NCBI GenBank assembly: GCA_003488465.1
Contig: DNLN01000086.1
Location: 1 to 10,616 of the forward strand
Direction: 5' to 3'
Length of the DNA stretch: 10,616 nt
From: Sutterella sp.
GTDB lineage: Bacteria; Pseudomonadota; Gammaproteobacteria; Burkholderiales; Burkholderiaceae_F
Position numbers and translations under genes: made by a program. The notes below the pieces were generated by a model, which saw nothing but the letters and a program-made list of their open reading frames with translations, had not been told where the DNA came from and searched no databases. This document shows, piece after piece, positions 1-6,208 of the stretch. Within the stretch, counting starts at the first letter, position 1, and each line of letters begins with the position of its first letter.

Positions 1-20
1 TGTTTTTATTGGATTTTCTG

Positions 21-49
21 TTGACTGAGGAGGTGTGGTTTGGTATCAT
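21..49 (+). promoter_or_regulatory. Promoter of the transposase gene
   Basis: TTGACT (21-26) and TATCAT (44-49) are separated by exactly 17 bp. Each hexamer matches the sigma-70 consensus at 5 of 6 positions. Transcription should start near 56, giving a leader of about 26 nt before the ATG at 82. If the inverted repeat at 49-62 is the true left end of the IS, most of this promoter lies in flanking DNA. Confidence 0.6.
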
Positions 50-1847
50 AGTGGGCAAGAAATAGATTGTACGAGTAAGCCATGACATCCGCCCAATCAC
101 TCGATACCTCCACCTCCGCAAAAACTTGGCGATTGAGCGCCTTCATCGACAAGGCCGGCCGCCATTACATCTACGCATATTGGAATCAATGGGATCCGGT
201 CAAAAAACAGTCCCGCAATGGCGCAACCCGCAGCGTTGGCCGAATCTTGGAGGACGGAAGAGTGCGCTTTTCTCCTAAGTTCTTAGCGGACCATCCCGAG
301 TACGCCGAAGGCGTCTGGGTTTATCAGGGCAACCAGCTGATCTCAACAAGCGAAGAAGATCTCAAGAAGGACATGGCCGAGCAAGGCTACGCCTATCGAT
401 GCGATGCCCTTCACGTTGGTGTGACCTATGGCCTGTGGGTGATGGCCTGCCAAAGGGGGATCTATCAGGATCTTCAGTCAGTTTTCGGTAAGGAGGACGC
501 CGCAGTTCTGCTTGCGCTGGGGATCTACCTGCTCGATAGCCCCGGAGCCATGATGAATTTCGAGTACTGGCTCAGCATGGTTTACATCCCGTACGCTCAG
601 CCTGTTGATGGTCGCCGGATTTCCGAAGTGTTAGCCCGTGTGACCAAAACTAAGGTTGCCGAATACTTCAAGCTGCGGCATCGGAAATCTGCCGCCGCAG
701 CGAAAAAACTCAGGGAACAAAGACGCAAGGACGACCCCAAGGCCTACATTCCTCCGCAAACGCTCGCTTTCGACAGCACGAGCATTGGCACCTATTCGGA
801 AACAATCAGCGATGCAGCTTACGGACACGCCAAACAGGACAAGGACCTCAAGCAGGTCAACCTGACGCTTGTTTGCGACTACGACACGGCCGAGGTGATT
901 TACGCCTACACCAGTGAGGGCTCAATCAACGATAAGGCTGTGTTTTCGGATATCCTCACGGCGATGCTCGAAGCCGAATTCGACCTGAACGACACGATGA
1001 TCGTAACGGATCGCGGCTACTTCTCTCCGCACAAAATCCAAGTCCAGATCAACAAGAACGTGAAGTTCATCCAAGGTATCCCGTTGATCGAAGACAGCAT
1101 CAAGAGGAACTTCGACCGGCACTGGGCACACCTCAACAACCCAGCCTGCTATCACGCAAAAATAGGACTTGCCTGCGTACCTACTCGCGAAACCTGGGTA
1201 GAGAACCTTGACTGCGGAAAGGTGTCTATCAATGTCCAGGTTTTTCTTTATTACGACGCGCTGCTCGGCGCCATGCAAAGAAAGGCATTTCTCGATGAGC
1301 TCGATCAGGTTCTGACCTGTTTGCAGCAGGGCAAGAAGCCCGAGGCCAATGCTTTTCGCAAATTCAAGCCTTTCCTGCGTCAACAAGAACACGGTTGGAT
1401 CGCTGATGCGACCGCCGTCCAGAACCGACTGCGCTATTGCGGATGCTTTGCCATCCGTTCAAACGAGGTAACAGACCCCGAAAAAGCGATGCTCTTCTAC
1501 AGACAGCGCAATGTTGTCGAAAAATGTTTCAACCAGTTCAAGAATGAGACGGCAGGCAACCGGATGCGCTACCAGCAATCAGCGCATGAAGGCAAACTGT
1601 TTGCTCACACCTTGGCCCAGACGCTGCGCATGATGCTCTCCATGAACGCGGCCAAGGCCGTTGAGAAAAATCCGGCACTGCAGTTGCCCAAGAACTCTCT
1701 TACTGCGGCATTGGCTCTGCTCAGAGCAATACAGGGTATTCGCCCGCCTAAGCGCAATCTGTGGGTTACGGGCCCAATTGCGAAAAAGCAGCGTGAGATC
1801 CTCACGCTGCTTGATTTGCCTTCGCCTCCGAAGTTCCTTACCCACTA
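49..1847 (+). mobile_element. Insertion sequence, IS1634/IS4-like (boundaries tentative)
   Basis: A single transposase gene is framed by an imperfect inverted repeat. TAGTGGGCAAGAAA at 49-62 matches the reverse complement of 1834-1847 (TAGTGGGTAAGGAA) at 12 of 14 positions. The right copy covers the last codons of the transposase and the first two bases of its stop codon. The bases outside the two ends (GGTATCA on the left, GCGGGCC on the right) show no target-site duplication beyond a possible shared TA, so the exact ends are unproven and the element could extend left of the window. Several features fit an IS: its coding sequence is visibly less GC-rich than the housekeeping genes beside it, it has its own promoter, and it sits in the short space after a chromosomal gene. 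The IS1634 assignment rests on the transposase length and signature residues. Confidence 0.6.
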
Positions 1848-1848
1848 G
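82..1848 (+). CDS. IS1634/IS4-superfamily DDE transposase
   Basis: Transposase of 588 residues, expected to cut and rejoin the ends of its own IS element. The DDE/RNase-H-like catalytic residues can be placed by eye. The first Asp is D231 in LAFDSTSIG, the second is D310 in MIVTDRGYFSP, and the Glu is E480. E480 sits in a perfect IS4-type signature Y-(2)-R-(3)-E-(6)-K formed by Y473, R476, E480 and K487. The segment between D310 and E480 is long, as in IS4-superfamily enzymes that carry an insertion before the Glu. The length fits IS1634-type transposases (about 550-600 residues). The reading frame is uninterrupted, so the enzyme may be active. The ATG at 82 is preceded by only a weak GAG-type ribosome site, and translation is probably inefficient, as is usual for transposases. 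It is transcribed towards the end of the rhlE-like gene. Confidence 0.93.
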   Translation: MTSAQSLDTSTSAKTWRLSAFIDKAGRHYIYAYWNQWDPVKKQSRNGATRSVGRILEDGRVRFSPKFLADHPEYAEGVWVYQGNQLISTSEEDLKKDMAEQGYAYRCDALHVGVTYGLWVMACQRGIYQDLQSVFGKEDAAVLLALGIYLLDSPGAMMNFEYWLSMVYIPYAQPVDGRRISEVLARVTKTKVAEYFKLRHRKSAAAAKKLREQRRKDDPKAYIPPQTLAFDSTSIGTYSETISDAAYGHAKQDKDLKQVNLTLVCDYDTAEVIYAYTSEGSINDKAVFSDILTAMLEAEFDLNDTMIVTDRGYFSPHKIQVQINKNVKFIQGIPLIEDSIKRNFDRHWAHLNNPACYHAKIGLACVPTRETWVENLDCGKVSINVQVFLYYDALLGAMQRKAFLDELDQVLTCLQQGKKPEANAFRKFKPFLRQQEHGWIADATAVQNRLRYCGCFAIRSNEVTDPEKAMLFYRQRNVVEKCFNQFKNETAGNRMRYQQSAHEGKLFAHTLAQTLRMMLSMNAAKAVEKNPALQLPKNSLTAALALLRAIQGIRPPKRNLWVTGPIAKKQREILTLLDLPSPPKFLTH

Positions 1849-1903
1849 CGGGCCGGGAGTTCGGGGTCTAATCCGGAGTTCCTGCTGCTCGGGGGTTGTC
1901 AAG

Positions 1904-3325
1904 CTACTTGCGGAAACCGCCGCCAAGCAGCGCGGCAACAGGCCTCTTGTGCTTTGCGGGACGGGCGACCGGAGCCTGGCGCACGGGTGCGGCTTCGGGC
2001 TCACCCGGCTCATAGGGCTTGTCAAAGATCGGATCGTAGGCAACCGCTCGGAACTCTCCCATCTCAGGCTTCACGCGCCCCTCGTGATCATCATCGTGAT
2101 AGCGAGCTGCGTGGCGTGACGAGCCGCGATCGCGATCCCAGTCCTCGCGCCGGGGCTTCTTGACCACCTCGTACACCTCGGGAGTGAATTTATTGCGGAT
2201 CAGATGCTCGATTGCGGAGACGCTGCGGCTGTCGGCCCCCGTCGTAAACATGATGGCCTTGCCCTTGGCGCCTGCGCGACCGGTTCTGCCGATGCGGTGA
2301 ACGTAGTCCTCGGCCTGGAACGGCACGTCGTAGTTGATGACGGTGGGCAGCTCGGCGATGTCAAGACCGCGGGCGGCAACGTCGGTCGCCACCAGCACCT
2401 CGCACTCGCCGCTCTTGAAGGCGTTGAGCGCCGCGGTGCGCTCATCCTGCGTCTTGTCGCCGTGTATGGCGTCGGCCTTGATGCCGCTGCGCTGCAGCGT
2501 GCGGGCAAGACGCCGGCAGGTGATCTTCGCATTGACAAAGACAAGCACCTGCTTGAGAGGCTCGCCGTCCTCTCCGGTCTTGAGTAGCTGAATGAGCGCA
2601 TCGGTCTTCTCAGAGTCGTGCATGGAGTAGACGATCTGCTCGACCGTGTCAGCGGTGGCGTTCTGCCGGGCAACCTCGACAAGCGCGGGGTTGGGCGCAA
2701 GGAAATTCTTGGCAAGCTTCTTGATCTCCGGCGAGAAGGTCGCGGAGAACATCAGGCTCTGACGGGTCTTTGGCAGCAGATTGAGAATCCGGGAGATGTC
2801 GGGCAGAAAGCCCATGTCAAGCATCCGGTCGGCCTCATCGAGCACGACCACCTCGACACGAGAGAGCGTCACGCTCTTGCTTTCCACGTGATCGAGCAGA
2901 CGGCCCGGAGTCGCGGTCAGAACCTCGACGCCCCGGCGCAGCTGATCGATCTGCGGCTTCATGTCGACGCCGCCGTAGACAACCCCGACGCGCAACGGCG
3001 TATTGGCTGCGTACTTCACGAGATTTTCATTGACCTGATCGGCAAGTTCCCGGGTCGGCGTCAGAACCAGAACGCGCACGGGATGGCGCGCAGGCGAGGC
3101 CGATGTGTTGGCTTGCGGCAACACTCTCTGCAGCACGGGCAATCCGTACCCGGCGGTCTTTCCCGTACCGGTCTGAGCCGCCCCCATGACATCCATCCCG
3201 GACAGAACCAGGGGGATTGCCTTTTCCTGAATCGGAGTGGGCGTCACGTATCCCATCGCCTGAATGGCCGACAGGATGCGTGCGTCAAGAGCAAATTGTG
3301 AGAATGTTTTTTGTGTTTGAGTCAT
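1904..3325 (-). CDS. rhlE: DEAD-box ATP-dependent RNA helicase, RhlE type
   Basis: RNA helicase of 473 residues that uses ATP to unwind short RNA duplexes; this family works in ribosome assembly and mRNA decay in the cytoplasm. All core motifs are present in order: Q-motif region (F8 to Q33), Walker A AQTGTGKT (50-57), PTRELA (90-95), TPGR (139-142), DEAD (163-166), SAT (194-196), and the second RecA domain ending in HRIGRTGR (343-350). From about residue 385 an Arg/Asp- and Pro-rich tail follows, ending in a basic segment; such tails usually add RNA affinity. The start at 3325 is chosen because the helicase fold begins there and AGG lies 7 nt upstream. A longer in-frame start at 3478 would read through the neighbouring tRNA gene and is rejected. 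RhlE is favoured over DbpA or SrmB by overall look only. No terminator is visible before the IS. Confidence 0.93.
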   Translation of the reverse strand: MTQTQKTFSQFALDARILSAIQAMGYVTPTPIQEKAIPLVLSGMDVMGAAQTGTGKTAGYGLPVLQRVLPQANTSASPARHPVRVLVLTPTRELADQVNENLVKYAANTPLRVGVVYGGVDMKPQIDQLRRGVEVLTATPGRLLDHVESKSVTLSRVEVVVLDEADRMLDMGFLPDISRILNLLPKTRQSLMFSATFSPEIKKLAKNFLAPNPALVEVARQNATADTVEQIVYSMHDSEKTDALIQLLKTGEDGEPLKQVLVFVNAKITCRRLARTLQRSGIKADAIHGDKTQDERTAALNAFKSGECEVLVATDVAARGLDIAELPTVINYDVPFQAEDYVHRIGRTGRAGAKGKAIMFTTGADSRSVSAIEHLIRNKFTPEVYEVVKKPRREDWDRDRGSSRHAARYHDDDHEGRVKPEMGEFRAVAYDPIFDKPYEPGEPEAAPVRQAPVARPAKHKRPVAALLGGGFRK

Positions 3326-3444
3326 AAAAACGCCTGACAAATCAGACACGAAAATCCGTTCGAGGGCAATATGGAGGGCGCGATTCCTCGCCGCTGAACC
3401 GGATCCCGAAGAACCCAGAGGGCATTTAGGCAGACTACGAAATA

Positions 3445-3521
<77 letters not shown>

Positions 3522-3542
3522 GTGCCATTTTTAAGACCCCGC

Positions 3543-3548
3543 ATTGTA
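3543..3548 (-). promoter_or_regulatory. Candidate -10 box of the CAT-anticodon tRNA
   Basis: On the minus strand TACAAT is followed by GCGGGGTC, a GC-rich discriminator typical of stringently controlled stable-RNA promoters, and ends 21 nt before the mature tRNA 5' end. No convincing -35 hexamer is seen at 16-18 bp, so the call is tentative. Confidence 0.35.
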
Positions 3549-3640
3549 GCCGATGGCATTGTTTCGCGCTATGCTCAATTGACAGGAGGCTCGCCCTTCT
3601 TTTCACCGATAAAAATTCATTTCTGCTCTAAAGGCCGCGT

Positions 3641-4426
3641 ATGACAAAACCGCTACATCTCACTGTTTCGGAAGATGGGAAACTTGGCATCAAGGACTTC
3701 CAGCCCCGCACTTTCGGCCAGGCTCTTGAAGGAGTTCTTCCAAAAAGCTGGCGCCACAATCCGGCCGAACTTGCTCAGGCTGTCAAGGGCAACGCCGATC
3801 TGCTCACGGTCACCATCGGCCTGATGGGAACCTTCGAAGAGTTCCTCTGGAACCGCTATCTCGAAACCGAGGACGCCATCCGCCAGGCCACCGAGGAGAT
3901 CGAGCAAACCGCCGGCGATCCCCGCCAGGAGGCCAAGAATGCCGCACTAAAGCGTCTGTACGGCCGGCTGGACCGCATCTCCACAAGGCTTGACCGACTG
4001 GAGAAGTACAAGCCCGCCAAATGGATCAAGTCTCTCAAGAAGAAGGAATACCAAGCGCTCGTCGAAGGCTTCGAGCAGTTTCTCGCTCAGGAAGTGACCG
4101 AAGACTGGACGCTGTATTCGTCCGCAGTCGACAATCCCGTGCTCGCTACGGTGCATGCGGTGCGCTCGCTGCCCCTGTGCGCACTCGAAGCCCTCAAGAT
4201 CGAATTCGTCGAGATGGCCGGCGCCTCTCTGCCGCTTGAAGCGTACACGCGTCTGAATGCGGCCGAGGCAAACGTCATCGCCAAGGACGAAGGCATCCCG
4301 GTTCGCTTTGAGGCCATCGAAGAGAAAAAGGTTCCCGAGGCTGAGCCAGCCAAGGCGCCCGCAAGGAAGGCTCCGGCGAAAAAGCCCGCCCCCAAGGCAA
4401 AAAAGGCGGCTGCAAGCGCCAAGTAA
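3641..4426 (+). CDS. Uncharacterised protein with histone-H1-like Lys/Ala/Pro tail
   Basis: I do not recognise this 261-residue protein. Residues 1-226 look like a soluble, mostly helical domain. It contains a charged stretch with coiled-coil character at about 75-125 (EEIEQTAGD, then RLYGRLDRISTRLDRLEKYK) and conserved-looking aromatic patches (FEEFLWNRYLE at 65-75, EDWTLYS at 154-160). There is no signal peptide or membrane segment. From about residue 227 the sequence becomes low-complexity and strongly basic (KAPARKAPAKKPAPKAKK), like the tails of bacterial histone-H1-like proteins, AlgP and some polyester-granule/nucleoid linkers. This suggests, but does not prove, binding to nucleic acid or another polyanion. 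The start is supported by AAAGG 6 nt upstream (3630-3634). It stands alone, divergent from the tRNA and followed by a strong terminator, so it is probably monocistronic. The base composition matches the neighbours, with no sign of recent transfer. Confidence 0.88.
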   Translation: MTKPLHLTVSEDGKLGIKDFQPRTFGQALEGVLPKSWRHNPAELAQAVKGNADLLTVTIGLMGTFEEFLWNRYLETEDAIRQATEEIEQTAGDPRQEAKNAALKRLYGRLDRISTRLDRLEKYKPAKWIKSLKKKEYQALVEGFEQFLAQEVTEDWTLYSSAVDNPVLATVHAVRSLPLCALEALKIEFVEMAGASLPLEAYTRLNAAEANVIAKDEGIPVRFEAIEEKKVPEAEPAKAPARKAPAKKPAPKAKKAAASAK

Positions 4427-4450
4427 CCGGCGCCCCTTCGCCCTAGCAGG

Positions 4451-4488
4451 AAATCCCGGAACGCTCGACAAGCGGCTCCGGGATTTTT
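4451..4488 (+). terminator. Intrinsic terminator after the H1-tailed protein gene
   Basis: AAATCCCGGA (4451-4460) pairs perfectly with TCCGGGATTT (4477-4486). An inner CGCT/AGCG stem (4462-4465 with 4471-4474) closes a CGACA loop, and the T-run ATTTTTC follows. It starts 24 bp after the stop codon and lies in the space between two convergent genes. In the other direction the T-tract is only TTT, so it may serve the transporter gene weakly as well. Confidence 0.85.
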
Positions 4489-4492
4489 CTTC

Positions 4493-5869
4493 TCAGTTGT
4501 TTGCGTGCGCCTTCCTGCCCTGCAGCACGCCCGCTCCCATGATGAGGATTCCCGCAACAATCCCGAGTATCAGCGGATCAAAGGGCAGGTTCCCGAAGAA
4601 AAGCAATCCGACCACAAGCGCCGGACACAGGAAAACGCAGCTCAGGGCGTACGCGCTGGAGATCCTCCCCCGGAACCACAGGGCAAAGGAAAGCGGCACC
4701 AGCGTCACCGAAGCTCTCAGCCCCATGGACATGACCGAGTAGTTGAGGATCATGTCGTCCTTTGAGACAAGGCAGAGCCAGACGCCAACGCAAAGGAAAA
4801 ACACGATGAACAGCCGGACCCGCAGTTCGTCCCTGCCATCCCTCGCAAAGGACGGGAAGAGCCTGTTCGCGATGTCGTAGTTGAAGATCGTCGATACGCC
4901 GAGCGCAATGCCTGCACCGCTTCCCACCACGGTGATGAGCAGCGTTCCGAGCACGATTCCTGCGGGCAGCGCCGGCAGATGAATCAGAACGAACTCCGTG
5001 AGCGCGGCTCTTGCTGAAATGTCCGGGAAATGAACCCGCATGTAAAGCCCAACCGCAATGGCGCAAGCGCCCACGATCGGCAGCGTGGCGGCGCTGAGCA
5101 GCACTCCGCGCATGGCGTCCCGGTCCGCCCGGGCGTTGATGATGGCCTGAGCGTAGATTTGGGAGGTCGCAACGCCGATCATGACCGAAAAGATCGCGCC
5201 GCCGTCCTTGCTAAAGCCTCGGTTGAAAAAGCTGAAGTAGTCCATGCCCCGGGCCGAACCGAGTTCGCTCACGGCACTCAGGAACTGCGGAACACCTCCC
5301 GCTAGCCACAGCGCTACCGCTCCGCACATGATGAGGGAAAACAGCACGAGAAACAGCTTGAGCAGCCCCACCATGCCCGCACCCTTCGTGCCGCCGAACA
5401 CCACATAGATCAGCATGAGTCCGGCGACCAGCACAAACGACCAGGCAAGCGGGATTGACGGAGCCACAACCGCGATGACACTCGTTCCTGCGATGAGCTG
5501 CGCAAGGATGGCGACAAAGTTCCCCAGGCCGTTCAGCACGGAGGCGATGAGCCAAGTTCTCGAGCCGTACTCTTCGCCGATGATCCCCACCACGGTGGGC
5601 TTGCCTGTGTTTCGGATGGCTTTTCCGTAGACGAAATAAAGAAAGAGGAAACCGAGAATGCCGCCAAGGTGAAAGCACCAGGCGCTGTTGCCGTACACGT
5701 AGGCGAGCTGCGAAGTTCCGATCGTCCCTGACCCGCCGAGGTAGGAGCCGAGAATAACGCCGGAGACAAGAGAAGAACTGAGCTTGCCTCCCCTTTTGCT
5801 GTGAAACCCTGAATAAATTGCGAGCAGCGCAATCATCAAGACGCTTGCCAGCACTCCGCACAACAGCAT
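4493..5869 (-). CDS. Sodium:solute symporter (SSS) family transporter
   Basis: Polytopic inner-membrane protein of 458 residues with about 13 hydrophobic segments, the usual number for the SSS family (PutP, PanF, vSGLT), which couple solute uptake to sodium. Family marks include a glycine-rich second segment GSYLGGSGTIGTSQ (41-54), YVVFGGTKGAGMVGLLK (155-171), QAIINARADRDAMRG (241-255), and the segment ending VSTIFNYDI (325-333), which corresponds to the STIF..DI stretch of TM8. The substrate cannot be told; amino acids, pantothenate and short carboxylates are all known for the family. Against vSGLT by eye, one of the two adjacent sodium-site serines appears replaced by glycine (G316, S317), so the coupling ion is uncertain. 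The ATG at 5869 has AAGG 6 nt upstream. The longer frame back to 6034 crosses the tRNA terminator and tRNA-Thr and is rejected. It has no operon partner. Confidence 0.85.
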   Translation of the reverse strand: MLLCGVLASVLMIALLAIYSGFHSKRGGKLSSSLVSGVILGSYLGGSGTIGTSQLAYVYGNSAWCFHLGGILGFLFLYFVYGKAIRNTGKPTVVGIIGEEYGSRTWLIASVLNGLGNFVAILAQLIAGTSVIAVVAPSIPLAWSFVLVAGLMLIYVVFGGTKGAGMVGLLKLFLVLFSLIMCGAVALWLAGGVPQFLSAVSELGSARGMDYFSFFNRGFSKDGGAIFSVMIGVATSQIYAQAIINARADRDAMRGVLLSAATLPIVGACAIAVGLYMRVHFPDISARAALTEFVLIHLPALPAGIVLGTLLITVVGSGAGIALGVSTIFNYDIANRLFPSFARDGRDELRVRLFIVFFLCVGVWLCLVSKDDMILNYSVMSMGLRASVTLVPLSFALWFRGRISSAYALSCVFLCPALVVGLLFFGNLPFDPLILGIVAGILIMGAGVLQGRKAHANN

Positions 5870-5888
5870 GAATGACCTTTTTTCAAGT

Positions 5889-5917
5889 TCCCGACGAACC
5901 GCTCCTTGCGGTCGGGA
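5889..5917 (-). promoter_or_regulatory. Stem-loop upstream of the transporter gene
   Basis: On the minus strand TCCCGA pairs with TCGGGA (6 bp) and CCGC pairs with GCGG (4 bp), with a 4-nt bulge on one side and a 5-nt loop AAGGA. It ends about 10 nt before the ribosome site AAGG of the transporter. No T-run follows on either strand, so it is not an intrinsic terminator. It could be a translational control element. The AAGGA loop resembles the ANGGA motif bound by CsrA/RsmA proteins, but that is inference. Confidence 0.4.
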
Positions 5918-5945
5918 TCCACTCGGGGATTTTCGCCTAGTTACG

Positions 5946-5983
5946 AAAAAACCCTGCCAAATCAGTGTCTGACAGGGTTTTTT
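5946..5983 (-). terminator. Intrinsic terminator of tRNA-Thr
   Basis: A 14-bp stem pairs 5946-5959 with 5970-5983 (one mismatch, C5957 against A5972) around a 10-nt loop. On the minus strand it reads AAAAAACCCTG, then the loop, then CAGGGTTTTTT, starting 12 bp after the tRNA 3' end. The A- and T-tracts are symmetrical, so it could also stop plus-strand transcripts. It separates tRNA-Thr from the transporter gene. Confidence 0.85.
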
Positions 5984-5995
5984 GACAAGAATTTC

Positions 5996-6071
5996 TGGTG
6001 CCGGTGAGAGGATTCGAACATCCGACCTTCGCATTACGAATGCGCTGCTCTACCAGCTGAGCTACACCGGC
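5996..6071 (-). tRNA. tRNA-Thr (anticodon CGT)
   Basis: A 76-nt cloverleaf with encoded CCA. The acceptor GCCGGTG pairs perfectly with CACCGGC, the D-arm is GCTC/GAGC, and the anticodon loop is TTCGTAA. The anticodon-arm region AGCGCATTCGTAATGCGAAGG matches E. coli thrW as I remember it. CGT reads the threonine codon ACG. The T-stem is imperfect: GGATG against CCTCT gives a G-U pair at 49-65 and a T-C mismatch at 52-62. It stands alone, with its own terminator. Confidence 0.93.
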
Positions 6072-6129
6072 ACGCGGATTCACGTCAAACACAGTCCTCA
6101 AGGAAAGCTCCATCCGACGTGAGATGCGC

Positions 6130-6157
6130 ATTTTATAGGACTTTGAAGAAATTGCAA
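6130..6157 (-). promoter_or_regulatory. Candidate promoter of tRNA-Thr
   Basis: On the minus strand TTGCAA (6152-6157) and TAAAAT (6130-6135) are 16 bp apart and followed by the GC-containing discriminator GCGCATC. The hexamers match consensus at 4 and 5 of 6 positions. The predicted start near 6124 would give a leader of about 50 nt before the mature tRNA. Confidence 0.45.
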
Positions 6158-6208
6158 GCCCTCAGAGAAATGCATTATTCGCGATATTCCCCGGGCGGCT
6201 TTCCCCGC

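Noticed and set aside
2618..3301. Plus-strand open frame opposite the helicase gene
   Set aside because: The minus strand encodes every DEAD-box motif; the plus-strand product is a compositional artefact.
3579..3615. TTGACA at 3579-3584 as the promoter of the H1-tailed protein gene
   Set aside because: The -35 is perfect, but the only -10-like bases (around 3608-3615) are 23-25 bp away, too far for a standard sigma-70 promoter.
5870..6034. N-terminal extension of the transporter back to 6034
   Set aside because: It would read through the tRNA-Thr 3' half and its terminator. The ATG at 5869 begins the first membrane segment and has AAGG upstream.
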